A stretch of DNA of 64,000 bases from CAVQBJ01 sp963710725. Its GTDB lineage: Bacteria; Actinomycetota; Thermoleophilia; Solirubrobacterales; Solirubrobacteraceae. Location of the stretch: contig CAVQBJ010000001.1 of NCBI GenBank assembly GCA_963710725.1, positions 806,001 to 870,000 of the forward strand, in the 5' to 3' direction. This document shows positions 17,147-25,253 of the stretch, in pieces; position 1 is the first letter of the stretch, and every line of letters starts with the position of its first letter. Both the position numbers and the translations under genes were made by a program. The notes under the pieces were generated by a model that was not told the DNA's origin, made no database searches, and saw only the letters and a list, made by a program, of their open reading frames with translations.

Positions 17147-18097
17147 CTATCCCAGCGACACGGTCTGGCTGAGGTTCGAAGCCTGCGGGCCGCCGGCCGT
17201 CTGGATCGCGACGCGGTACACGCCGCGGTGCACGCGCAGCAGCCGGCTGAAGTGCGACACCGACCCGCCACCGGACGGAAGGGCGCTCCCGGCGACGGTG
17301 ACGAACCCGTGCCTCGGCTTGAGGCGCTCGAAGCCCACGAGGGCTCCGGGCTCGGGCGGGCTGACCGTTCCGGAGAAGCGATCGACCCCCGCGTGGCGCG
17401 TGCGCGAGATCTGCAGCGTGACCCGCACGGCCACCGACTCGGTGACGACCTGGCTGACGGCCGGCGGGGCGGCGATCGCGACGACTCGTAGCTGCGCCGT
17501 CTGCTCGAGCCCGAGGAAGGGGAACTGGAAGCTCCCCGCCGGGCTCGTGATCTGCGGGTTGCCGATCGTCTGGAAGCCCTGCGTGTAGGGGAACGGGTTC
17601 GCCTGCAGCACCACTTCGTGGTTGGCGCTGCCGGTGCCCGATAGCGTGCCCTCGACGGTGAACGGGTCGCCGAATACGACCGGGTTTGGGGTCGTCGCCA
17701 GACTCAGGCTGAGCGGGATCACCGCGGTGGTGAACGACTCGATCTTGCCGTCCGCGGTGCCGCTCGCGCCGGTCGCCACGATGCGGAAGTAGTACTTGGT
17801 GGCCGGCACCAGGCCGCTGATGGCCGAGCTGAAGGGGACGGTGGCGTGGCCGTTGCCGAGGGGCGTCACCGGCGTCGAGGTGCCGAGCGCGGGCGTGGGC
17901 CCGTATTGGAAGCTCGCGACGGTCTCGCCGCCAACGGGGTTGACGAGGCCGGTGAGCGTGGCCGAGGCGAAGGTGACCGCGCTCACGCCGCCGGTCGACA
18001 CCGCCGGGACGGCCGCCTGCGCGCCGACCGGAGCGAGCGCGGAGAGCGCCGCCGTCGCGGCGACGGCGATGGGGAAGATGCGTCTGTAAGAGTTCAC
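17147..18097 (-). CDS. secreted fibronectin-III-like protein
   Basis: A 316-residue exported protein: signal peptide (about 1-30, ending QAAVP), one Fn3-like domain (residues about 35-125, with ASFQYGPTPALGTSTP and the YYFRIVATGASGTADG strand typical of such repeats), then two further beta domains resembling bacterial Ig-like repeats. A structural or adhesive role outside the cell is inferred. GTG at 18097 is chosen because TAGGGT lies 7 nt before it (leaderless); another GTG at 18106 is possible but would overlap the box. Confidence 0.68.
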   Translation of the reverse strand: MNSYRRIFPIAVAATAALSALAPVGAQAAVPAVSTGGVSAVTFASATLTGLVNPVGGETVASFQYGPTPALGTSTPVTPLGNGHATVPFSSAISGLVPATKYYFRIVATGASGTADGKIESFTTAVIPLSLSLATTPNPVVFGDPFTVEGTLSGTGSANHEVVLQANPFPYTQGFQTIGNPQITSPAGSFQFPFLGLEQTAQLRVVAIAAPPAVSQVVTESVAVRVTLQISRTRHAGVDRFSGTVSPPEPGALVGFERLKPRHGFVTVAGSALPSGGGSVSHFSRLLRVHRGVYRVAIQTAGGPQASNLSQTVSLG

Positions 18098-18265
18098 GGA
18101 CCTCACCCTACCCGGGTGGAGCGGGCATAAGCCGCGGCGCGGGGATGCTGCGCTAGATTTGGCGGCGCCGCAGCGCCGGTGGCTCCGTCGGCCGGGCCGG
18201 CCTTCGCGGGTGGCGATGCGGCTGCACCCGCCGCGACCCCGATCGAGATCCAGCGAGGAGACGCC

Positions 18266-19141
18266 ATGTTCGTGTTCAAAGCCGCCGTCGTCGGCGCCGG
18301 CACGATGGGGGGCGAGATCGCGCAGGTGATCGCCTCCGCGGAGATCCCCGTGGTGCTCAAGGACGTCGACGACGGGCTCGTGCAGGCCGGCGTGGACAAG
18401 GCGCGCCAGGTGACCGCTGCGCAGCTCGCCGGCCTCGTGGCGAAGAAGAAGCTCAGCTCCGAGCAGGCCGACGCCGAGCTCGAGGCCGTGCTCGGGCGCA
18501 TCGAGTCGACGACGAGCTATGACTCCTTCGGCGACGTCGACTTCGCGATCGAGGCGGTGCCCGAGCGCATGGAGATCAAGCATGCGGTGTTCGAGGAGCT
18601 CGACGCCGTCACCCCGGGGCACGCGATCCTCTCGTCGAACACGTCGTCGCTGTCGATCACCGAGATGGCCGAGGCGACGAGCCGGCCCGAGCAGGTCGTC
18701 GGGTTCCACTTCTCCTACCCGGCCTCGATCATGCGGCTCGTCGAGGTCATCGAGGGCGACGAGACGTCGCTGCAGACGCTCCAGGCCGCCGCCAACTTCG
18801 CGCAGTCGATCCGCAAGATGCCGATCACCTGCGGTGAGGTGCCGGGGTTCGTGCTCAACCGCATCCTCAACTCGGCGGTGGCCGAGATCTGGCGCCTGCA
18901 GGAGGAGCAGGGCCTCGACATCGAGGCGATCGATCGGGCCGTCGGCGAGTCGAAGGTCGCCCCGATGGGCCCGTTCTTCCTGGCCGACCTGCTCGGGCTC
19001 GACAGCGTGCTGAAGGTGGCCGAGCACCTGTACGCCTCCTACGGCGACCGCTTCTACGTGCACCAGGGCATGCGCGATCTCGTCGCCGCCGGCAATCTCG
19101 GCCAGAAGAGCGGAAGGGGCTTCTATGAGCACGCCGGCTGA
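18266..19141 (+). CDS. 3-hydroxyacyl-CoA dehydrogenase (NAD-binding plus one C-terminal domain)
   Basis: A 291-residue enzyme oxidising 3-hydroxyacyl-CoA with NAD+. GAGTMG (residues 10-15) is the Rossmann loop; the catalytic His lies in VVGFHFSYPA and the substrate Asn in NTSSLSI; the protein ends with the first 3HCDH helical domain (GFVLNRILNSAVAE ... GRGFYEHAG). Length fits stand-alone 3-hydroxybutyryl-CoA dehydrogenases. The ATG has a GAGGAG SD. The next gene overlaps by 17 nt and starts with a second 3HCDH helical domain, so together the two match the longer archaeal-type 3HCDH/enoyl-CoA hydratase split in two. Confidence 0.85.
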   Translation: MFVFKAAVVGAGTMGGEIAQVIASAEIPVVLKDVDDGLVQAGVDKARQVTAAQLAGLVAKKKLSSEQADAELEAVLGRIESTTSYDSFGDVDFAIEAVPERMEIKHAVFEELDAVTPGHAILSSNTSSLSITEMAEATSRPEQVVGFHFSYPASIMRLVEVIEGDETSLQTLQAAANFAQSIRKMPITCGEVPGFVLNRILNSAVAEIWRLQEEQGLDIEAIDRAVGESKVAPMGPFFLADLLGLDSVLKVAEHLYASYGDRFYVHQGMRDLVAAGNLGQKSGRGFYEHAG

Positions 19142-20252
19142 CACCGGGCTCGACGTCGCGGCCATCGCCGAGCGCTTCGCGCTCAAGGCGCTCGTCGAGG
19201 CCTGCCTCGTGCTCGAGGAGGGCGTGGCCACGACGCGGGACATCGACCTGGCGATGATGACCGGCGCAGGTCTGGCGCCGCCCCCGTTCGCACGCGCCGA
19301 TGCGCAGGGCCTCGACGTCGTGCTGGCGGCGCTGCAGGCCGCGGTGGCCGAGCACGGCGACCGCTTCGCACCGCCGCTCGTCCTGCGCCGTCTCGTCGCC
19401 CAGGGCCGCCTCGGTCGCAAGACCGGGCAGGGGTTCTTCCCGTATCCCCGGCCAGACGCCGGCGTCGGGCCGGAGGCGGCCGTCAAGCTCGAGACGCGGG
19501 AGCTGCCCGAGGGGCACGACGTGGCGATCGCGTGGCTCGACCGGCCGCCGGCCAACTCGATCGCACCCGAGGTAGTCGAGGAGCTGCGCGCGGCCTGGGA
19601 GCAGGTCGAGCGCGCGCCGCGGGTCCGGGCCCTCGTGATCGCCTCGGCCAATCCCCAGCTGTTCTGCGCGGGCGCGGACATCAAGGCGTTCACGCGCATG
19701 GACGCCGACGCCGGGCGGGCCCTGCTCGACGAGATGCACGGGCTCCTGCGCGCCTTCGAGCGATCGTCGATCGTGACGATCGCCGCGGTGAACGCGCTCG
19801 CCTACGGGGGTGGCTGCGAGCTCGCGATGGCGTGTGATGTGCGGATCGCCGCGCGCTCGGCGACGTTCGGGCAGCCGGAGATCAACCTCGGGATCGTCCC
19901 GGGCTTCGGCGGCACGCAGCGCCTCCCGCGTCTCGTCGGCGAGGCCAAGGCGCTCGAGATGAACCTCACGGGTGAGCCGATCTCCGCCTACGAGGCCTTC
20001 GACCTCGGGCTCGTCAACCGGGTCGTCGAGGATCACGAGCTGCTCGACAGCGCCCTCGCGTGGGCACGCCGACTGGCCGGGCAGGCGCCGCTCGCCGTCG
20101 AGCAGATCAAGCGCGTCTCGGGCGTGGCGGACCTCGACGCCGGCATCGAGGCCGAGAAGGGCGCGTTCGAGGCGGTGTTCGCCTCGGAGGACGCAGGCGA
20201 GGGGATCGCAGCCTTCCTCGGCAAGCGCAAGCCGAGATGGCACCGACGTTGA
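19125..20252 (+). CDS. 3HCDH C-terminal domain fused to enoyl-CoA hydratase
   Basis: A 375-residue protein in two parts. Residues 1-105 are a 3HCDH C-terminal helical domain with no NAD-binding domain (FALKALVEACLVLEEGVATTRDIDLAMMTGAG ... GRLGRKTGQGF). Residues 115-375 are enoyl-CoA hydratase: oxyanion loop CAGADIKAF, GGGCELAMACDV and GQPEINLGIVPGFGGTQRLPR with both catalytic Glu present. The ATG has its own SD (GGAAGGGG in the end of the previous gene), so this is a true second gene, not a simple frameshift. The lone helical domain probably packs on the upstream dehydrogenase. Confidence 0.85.
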   Translation: MSTPADTGLDVAAIAERFALKALVEACLVLEEGVATTRDIDLAMMTGAGLAPPPFARADAQGLDVVLAALQAAVAEHGDRFAPPLVLRRLVAQGRLGRKTGQGFFPYPRPDAGVGPEAAVKLETRELPEGHDVAIAWLDRPPANSIAPEVVEELRAAWEQVERAPRVRALVIASANPQLFCAGADIKAFTRMDADAGRALLDEMHGLLRAFERSSIVTIAAVNALAYGGGCELAMACDVRIAARSATFGQPEINLGIVPGFGGTQRLPRLVGEAKALEMNLTGEPISAYEAFDLGLVNRVVEDHELLDSALAWARRLAGQAPLAVEQIKRVSGVADLDAGIEAEKGAFEAVFASEDAGEGIAAFLGKRKPRWHRR

Positions 20253-21016
20253 GCGACGGCCTGTCGGTCGGCACCGCGCGCCTCGCCGACCTCGTGCGCT
20301 CGGCGCGCTCGGTCGTCGCGCTCACCGGCGCCGGGATATCGGTGCCCTCCGGCATTCCCGACTTCCGGTCTCCGGGCACCGGGATCTGGGCGCGCGTGGA
20401 CCCGATGGAGGTCGCGCACATCGACGTCTTCCGGCGCGATCCCGAGCGCTTCTGGGGGTTCTACGGAGACCGCTTCGCGACGCTCGGCGACCGCGAGCCC
20501 AACGCTGCCCACCGCGTGCTCGTCGAGCTCGAGCGGGGCGGTCGCCTCGACGCGGTCATCACCCAGAACATCGACATGCTCCACCGCAAGGCCGGCACGA
20601 ACCGGCTCGTCGAGGTCCACGGGAGCATCGCGCGCGCCACGTGCCTCGCCTGCGGCGCGCACGTGCCGGCCGACGAGGTGCGCGAGCGCCTGCGGGCCGA
20701 TCCGCAGTCTGTGCCGCACTGCGCCTGCGGCGCGGCACTCAAGCCCGACGTCGTGCTGTTCGGCGAGCACCTGCCGGTCGACGCGATGGACGAGGCACAG
20801 ACGCTGTGCGCCGGGGCCGACGTGCTCTTGTGCATCGGCAGCTCGCTCGAGGTCTATCCGGTCGCCGGGCTGCCGCTGCTGACCCGTCGGGCAGGCGGCA
20901 ACGTCGCCATCATCACGCGCGGCCCGACGCCGCACGACGCGATCGCCTCGGTCCGCCTCGACGGCGACGTCGTCGACGAGCTGCAGGCGCTGCTCGCGGC
21001 GCTCGACGACGCCTAG
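20237..21016 (+). CDS. sirtuin, NAD-dependent protein deacylase
   Basis: A 259-residue Sir2-family enzyme that removes acyl groups from lysines using NAD+. Motifs: GAGISVPSGIPDFRSP (NAD site), QNIDMLH, catalytic His in VHG, and four zinc Cys (CLAC ... CAC G) around residues 135-165. The ATG at 20237 overlaps the end of the hydratase gene by 16 nt, so it belongs to the fatty-acid operon, where control of acyl-CoA enzymes by deacylation would make sense (inference). A TTG at 20249 is an alternative start. Confidence 0.88.
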   Translation: MAPTLSDGLSVGTARLADLVRSARSVVALTGAGISVPSGIPDFRSPGTGIWARVDPMEVAHIDVFRRDPERFWGFYGDRFATLGDREPNAAHRVLVELERGGRLDAVITQNIDMLHRKAGTNRLVEVHGSIARATCLACGAHVPADEVRERLRADPQSVPHCACGAALKPDVVLFGEHLPVDAMDEAQTLCAGADVLLCIGSSLEVYPVAGLPLLTRRAGGNVAIITRGPTPHDAIASVRLDGDVVDELQALLAALDDA

Positions 21017-21021
21017 AGCGT

Positions 21022-22173
21022 CTACGCCGGAGCCGGGCTTGCGTGGCTGTGTCGCAGATCGCGCGCCGGGTCGATCCCCCAGCGCGCGGCGACGTCGGCC
21101 AGATCGTCGTCGAGCGACCAGGCGTCGGCACGTCCGGGCCCGGCGTGGTCCGGGCTCGCGCCCTTGAGGGCCATGCAGCCGGAGTTGTCGCCGATCGCAC
21201 GGATCGCCCGCACGGCATCGTCGCTCAGACGGACCTCGGCGGGGACGGCGGCCAGGTCGCGGCGCTTGTCCTCGACCGGCCGCGCGTCTTCACCGGACTC
21301 CTGGATGAGCGTCGGCGCGACGCAGGCCACGGCCGGATGCGCGAGATCCCACTGGCAGGCGAGCTGCAGGAGCGTCAGGTCGGCCCGGTCGGCGATCGGA
21401 CGCATCTGCTCGAGGCGCGCGCAGCCCTCCTGGACCCAGCCCGCCGGGCGGAAGCTGCGGTGATCGCCCGGCGCGAAGGCGTGGCCCGGGCGTACGTCGT
21501 CGTGGAACAGGCCGCCGTAGTCCACGACGCGCGCGATGACCTTCACGTCCCGGGCCTGCGCCGCGCCGAGCGCGAGCTCTCCCGGCCATGGCTCGAGCGG
21601 ATTCAGGATCAGCATCGCCCAGTCGATCGCGTCGCCGTACCGCTCGACGCAGTCGATGAAATCGAGCGTGAACCCGTTGGCCGGGCCCGGGGCCACGCCG
21701 AGCAGGCGGGTGAGCCCGTCCTCGCGCAGGCGCGCCATCGCGTCCCACACCGCCGGATGGCTGTAGCCGAGACGATCGGGATTGTGCAGGAGCAGCAGAT
21801 CGAAGCGGTCGCTGCCGAGCCGCTGCAGGCTGCGCTCGGTCGCCATGCGCAGGTAGTCGAGGTACGCGTGGGGGCCGCGGAGGCGCGGATCGGTGAATCG
21901 GGGGAAGCCCTTCGGACCGTCGCGCTCGCCCTCGTAGAAGTCGTGGCCGACGGCCCCGACGAGGCAGTAGGAGTCGCGCTCGCGCCCGGCGAGGGCGCGT
22001 CCGAGCAGCGCGTCGGCGTCACCGGTGCCGTACACGTCTGCCGTCAGCACCGTGGCGATGTCCTCGCCCGGGGCGAGCAGCGCCTGCAGGCGATCCTCGG
22101 GCAGCGCCTCTCCGAAGCGCATGAAGCGCCCGCCGCTCCAGGTGCCGATCGCGGTGTGCGTCGGGTCGATCAC
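21022..22173 (-). CDS. aldo/keto reductase homologue lacking two catalytic residues
   Basis: A 383-residue AKR-fold protein, longer than the usual 320. TADVYGTGDADALLG and FDLLLLHNPDRLGY align with family motifs. Of the usual Asp-Tyr-Lys-His tetrad, Tyr (about 48) and His (about 130) are present, but the Asp position reads Leu (VLTADVYG instead of xDTADVYG) and the Lys position reads Ala (LVGAVG instead of IATKVG). It may be a non-classical or dead enzyme. The start is GTG, 8 nt after TAGCAT. It converges on the sirtuin gene with 5 nt between stops. Confidence 0.75.
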   Translation of the reverse strand: MIDPTHTAIGTWSGGRFMRFGEALPEDRLQALLAPGEDIATVLTADVYGTGDADALLGRALAGRERDSYCLVGAVGHDFYEGERDGPKGFPRFTDPRLRGPHAYLDYLRMATERSLQRLGSDRFDLLLLHNPDRLGYSHPAVWDAMARLREDGLTRLLGVAPGPANGFTLDFIDCVERYGDAIDWAMLILNPLEPWPGELALGAAQARDVKVIARVVDYGGLFHDDVRPGHAFAPGDHRSFRPAGWVQEGCARLEQMRPIADRADLTLLQLACQWDLAHPAVACVAPTLIQESGEDARPVEDKRRDLAAVPAEVRLSDDAVRAIRAIGDNSGCMALKGASPDHAGPGRADAWSLDDDLADVAARWGIDPARDLRHSHASPAPA

Positions 22174-22184
22174 GAGTGCAGATG

Positions 22185-23078
22185 CTACGCACCGCCGTCG
22201 CGCGGGGGTCCGGGGTTTGTACCGACGGTGCGCCGGTGCCCCCCCGGGGTGACGCCGAAGCCGGCGGCGGTGCGGGCCCGCAGCGCCGCCTCGAGGCGCT
22301 CGAGCGCGTGGCGTACCGATTCGGGCGCGGGCGCCGCCGCGCCCGGACCCACCGCCTGCGCGACCCGCTCGCTCAGGTCGCTCAGCTCGGCGAGGCGCCC
22401 GCGGAGGTCCTCGCGGCCCTCGCCGTCGAGCTCGCGCAGGGCGAGCGCGTAGGCGTTATGCAGCTCCCAGGCGGCGTGCAGCAGGCGCCCCTCGTCGAGA
22501 TCGAGGCGCGCGCGGAGCGCGAACTCCTCGGCCGCGAGGGCGGGGTGGCGTCCGCCGAGGAGCACGGCCATGCGCTCCTGGGGTCGCAATGCGGCCGCGC
22601 GGCGCACGCGCCGCGCGGTCACCCGGACCTCGTGGGCCGCGTGCCAGCGCCCGTCGGCGACCGCCTCGCCCTCGCCGAATCCGGCCCGCGCGATGAGCGC
22701 CTGAGTGGCGTCGACCTCGTGGACGCACGGATCGGCGGCGGCGATGCGGTGCGCGAACAGGACGCGGTTGATCACCGACAGCCCGGCGTGAACCGTCTCG
22801 CCGTCGGCACGGTGCAGCCACTCCCGGGCGGCGTCCTCGTCGGCGAGCGCCGCCGCGTCGATGATGGTCGCGCGCGCCGTCGCCACGGGTGCCGGGTCCG
22901 CGGTCGTCGCGCGCCGGGTACGACGGTCCCGCAGCAGATGCCGGCGCGGGGCGCCGAGCGTGGCCAGCACGACGACGTGCTGCGCCTCGCCGTCCTCGCC
23001 GCGGAGCAGATAGCGCCCATCGGGCGGGCCGAGCGCCCACGGGAACTCCGCCTGCACGAAGGAGAACAGTGCCACCAC
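22185..23078 (-). CDS. conserved hypothetical protein
   Basis: A 297-residue soluble protein, not recognised. The N-terminal third has alternating beta/turn character (LFSFVQAEFPWALGPPDGRYLLR, HVVVLATLG); the C-terminal half is helical and Arg/Ala/Glu-rich. Two adjacent GTG codons at 23078 and 23075 follow TACCGT by 6 nt, so a leaderless start is likely. It ends 11 nt before the start of the aldo/keto reductase homologue, but that gene has its own -10 box. Confidence 0.6.
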   Translation of the reverse strand: MVALFSFVQAEFPWALGPPDGRYLLRGEDGEAQHVVVLATLGAPRRHLLRDRRTRRATTADPAPVATARATIIDAAALADEDAAREWLHRADGETVHAGLSVINRVLFAHRIAAADPCVHEVDATQALIARAGFGEGEAVADGRWHAAHEVRVTARRVRRAAALRPQERMAVLLGGRHPALAAEEFALRARLDLDEGRLLHAAWELHNAYALALRELDGEGREDLRGRLAELSDLSERVAQAVGPGAAAPAPESVRHALERLEAALRARTAAGFGVTPGGHRRTVGTNPGPPRDGGA

Positions 23079-23166
23079 CGCGCCACGGTAGCCCGTCGCG
23101 CGATGGCGCGCGCGCGGTACGCTCTCGCCATCGCCGTCGCCACACCCGACCAGGAAGCGAAGGAGC

Positions 23167-23691
23167 ATGGCTGATCAGAACGCCAAGGAGAGCATCCGTG
23201 GACGCCTCACCGCTCAGACGGAGGACGCCTTCGGCAAGCTCGCACAGGACCTGCTCGAGAACCCGTTCATCAACAGCGCGATCACGCGGGCGTTCGACGC
23301 CCGCGAGCGGGCATCGCAAGCTCAGGAGCTGGCGATGGGTGCGCTCAACCTCCCCTCGGCCGCCGACATGGAGCGGCTCACGCGGCGGCTGCGCTCGGTC
23401 TCCCAGCGCCTCGAGGGCATCGAGGACGTGCTCGACCGTCTCGAGCGTCGCGGCGCGGCCGCGGACGACGAGGGCGCGGTGCAGGCCCGCATCGCCGGTC
23501 TGGAGGAGCAGCTGGCGCTCCTGACCCGGTCGGTCAGCGAGCTCGGCGAGCGGCTGCCGGGCGCGAGCCCCCCCGTGCCGCAGGCCCAGGAGCGCCTCGC
23601 CGTCGAAGCGCCCGCCGACGGGTCGGCGCCGCGCAGTCGCGCGAAGGCGGCGAGCACCGCCAAGGCCGCGACGGTCGCCAGCGAGCGCTGA
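23167..23691 (+). CDS. coiled-coil protein, unknown
   Basis: A 174-residue protein: helical start (AFGKLAQDLLENPFINSAITRAFDARERAS), a long coiled coil (about residues 65-125, with LTRRLRSVSQRLEGIEDVLDRLERR), then an Ala/Lys-rich tail like those of phasin- or histone-like proteins. An AAGGAG SD is 5 nt before the ATG and a TACGCT box lies further up. A polyhydroxyalkanoate-granule or UbiK-like accessory role is possible but unproven. Confidence 0.6.
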   Translation: MADQNAKESIRGRLTAQTEDAFGKLAQDLLENPFINSAITRAFDARERASQAQELAMGALNLPSAADMERLTRRLRSVSQRLEGIEDVLDRLERRGAAADDEGAVQARIAGLEEQLALLTRSVSELGERLPGASPPVPQAQERLAVEAPADGSAPRSRAKAASTAKAATVASER

Positions 23692-23708
23692 GCGCCGCGG
23701 CGCTCAGC
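23687..23708. terminator. bidirectional terminator spanning both stop codons
   Basis: GCTGAGCGCC and its exact complement form a 10-bp stem with a 2-nt loop. The arms contain the stop codons of the two convergent genes on either side. No U-tract. Confidence 0.5.
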
Positions 23709-24468
23709 CCGCCGTCGGCTCGCCAGCGGCGCTGAGTGCTGCGATGGCGATCGCGCCCATCGCCTCGGACGCGGCGACGAGTTCATCGTCGTCGATCCGC
23801 TCGCGCGTGCCGTCCTCGCCGAAGCAGTCGCTCACCGCCAGCACCCCGCTCGCGCGTAGGCCGCGGCGCGCGGCGACGGCGAACAGCGCGGCGCACTCCA
23901 TCTCGACGGCGAGCGCACCATCGCCGGCCCATCCGGGGTTCCGTTCGGCGTCGGGCTCGTAGAAGAGGTCGGTGCTCACGACCGCCCCGGTGCGCAGCAC
24001 GCGTTGCGCTCGCCCGCCGTGGTTGCCGGCCGGGCGGTGGCCGTCGTAGGCGGCGGCCAGCGCGCCGGTGAGCGCCGGGTCGGCGCTCACGCGTTCGTCG
24101 ACGCCGAGCGCCCGGCTCGTTCCGTCGGCCGCGATCGCCTCGGCGGCGAGCACGAGGTCGCCGAGGCGCAGCCCGCGGTGGAGCGCGCCGCACGTGCCCA
24201 CGCGCACCGCCGCACGAACGCCGAGATCGGCGAGCTCCTCGAGCACGATCGCGGCGCTCGGACCGCCCATCCCCGTGCTCTGAATCGTCAGCGGCGCGCC
24301 GTCCGGGGCGGCGCCCGTGTATCCCCAGAGGCCGCGATGATGGTTGAACATCTTCGGCTCGACGAGCAGCGACTGGGCGAGCAGCAGTGCCCGCCCCGGG
24401 TCCCCGGGCAGGAGCACCCGCTCGGCGAGCGGTGCGGTCGGACGCAGATGCAGGGTCGGTGCCGTCAA
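23704..24468 (-). CDS. nucleoside phosphorylase (PNP/UDP family)
   Basis: A 254-residue enzyme splitting nucleosides with phosphate. The phosphate-binding start LLPGDPGRA, the central IQSTGMGGPSAAIV and RVGTCGAL, and EMECAALFAVA near the end are the hexameric DeoD/uridine-phosphorylase signatures. The Ser/Asp pair VSDCFGED follows. The start is TTG (TTGACGGCACCG), the first codon that keeps the full fold. Base preference (purine or uridine) cannot be settled by eye. It works in nucleoside salvage. Confidence 0.82.
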   Translation of the reverse strand: MTAPTLHLRPTAPLAERVLLPGDPGRALLLAQSLLVEPKMFNHHRGLWGYTGAAPDGAPLTIQSTGMGGPSAAIVLEELADLGVRAAVRVGTCGALHRGLRLGDLVLAAEAIAADGTSRALGVDERVSADPALTGALAAAYDGHRPAGNHGGRAQRVLRTGAVVSTDLFYEPDAERNPGWAGDGALAVEMECAALFAVAARRGLRASGVLAVSDCFGEDGTRERIDDDELVAASEAMGAIAIAALSAAGEPTAG

Positions 24469-24614
24469 GAGAGCTGCCCGGCGGGGCCGCGTGACTTTAA
24501 TGCAGCCCGTGGCGAGCGGCCCGCGACGACGCGAGGTGCGCCGGGCCGTTACAACTGTGCTTCGCAGCTACGGGGCCACCTGCGCCCGCGGGCGGCATCG
24601 ACAGAGGAGACAAC

Positions 24615-25040
24615 ATGGCAGCGACGTTCAACTCGGCCAAGGAGTTCCGCGAGGTGTTCGATCGCCTGTTCACGCTCATGAGCGAGGACGAGGAGATGGG
24701 GCCGCGGCTCCGCGACGCCGACGTGCCGCAGCGCTTCGAGTTCGAGGATCTCGACCTCGTCTTCAACGTGCGTGCCGGCCGTCCCGAGGAGGGGGTCAAC
24801 CTGCACTGGGAGTGGAGCGACGACGTCGACTGGGCGCCGAAGGTCCGCATGACGATGTCCTCCGAGACCGCGAACAAGTACTTCCAGGGCAAGGAGAACA
24901 TCGCGCTGGCCATCGCCCGGCGCCGGATCAAGACCGGAGGCGACGTGAAGGCTTCGCTCGCGCTCATACCGATCACCAAGCCGGTCTACCCGCAGTATCG
25001 GGCGATGGTCGCGGCCGAGTACCCGCACCTCGAGGTCTGA
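24615..25040 (+). CDS. SCP2 sterol-binding-domain protein
   Basis: A 141-residue stand-alone SCP2-like domain, a hydrophobic-ligand carrier fold. Supporting features are the central strand pair DLDLVFNVRAG / VNLHWEWSDD, VRMTMSSETANKYFQGKENIALAIARRRIKTGGDVKASL (the typical xKxxGD turn). The ATG has an AGAGGAG SD 8 nt upstream. A second SCP2-like domain is fused to the hydrolase at the window end. Confidence 0.75.
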   Translation: MAATFNSAKEFREVFDRLFTLMSEDEEMGPRLRDADVPQRFEFEDLDLVFNVRAGRPEEGVNLHWEWSDDVDWAPKVRMTMSSETANKYFQGKENIALAIARRRIKTGGDVKASLALIPITKPVYPQYRAMVAAEYPHLEV

Positions 25041-25088
25041 CCGGGTTTGACACCGCCGACGCCGGGGAGTAGAGATACCGTCAAGAGG

Positions 25089-25253
25089 ATGTACACCGAC
25101 CTGAGAGTGGGCGGCTTGCCGCCCGCGAGGCGCCGTCGGACTCAGGGCGAGCGCCGCAGGTCGACGCAGCGGGCCGATCCGCCCGCAGGCGGCGGGAACC
25201 ACCGTTTCCCGCCGCCGTTGCGTTACCGCTCCGACGTCGCCGCCGCCCGGTGA
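25089..25253 (+). CDS. 54-residue Arg-rich leader ORF of the cyclase gene
   Basis: ATG lies exactly 7 nt after TACCGT (25076-25081), the leaderless spacing seen elsewhere, and the stop codon overlaps the cyclase start as GTGA. The peptide has about a quarter Arg (runs ARRRR, ERRR). Within it lie two perfect hairpins: 7-bp stem at 25109-25124 and 11-bp stem at 25188-25216. The cyclase has no SD of its own, so its translation probably depends on ribosomes finishing this ORF. Whether the peptide itself has a role is unknown. Confidence 0.5.
   Translation: MYTDLRVGGLPPARRRRTQGERRRSTQRADPPAGGGNHRFPPPLRYRSDVAAAR
25188..25216 (+). promoter_or_regulatory. hairpin before the cyclase start
   Basis: GGCGGCGGGAA and its exact complement form an 11-bp stem with a 7-nt loop, ending 33 nt before the cyclase GTG and lying inside the leader ORF. 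It could act as an attenuator or translation block opened by ribosomes on the leader ORF. There is no U-tract right after it. Confidence 0.4.

Noticed and set aside
19125..19141. Programmed frameshift joining the two hydroxyacyl-CoA dehydrogenase genes
   Set aside because: The second gene has its own SD and ATG, and there is no slippery heptamer at the overlap.
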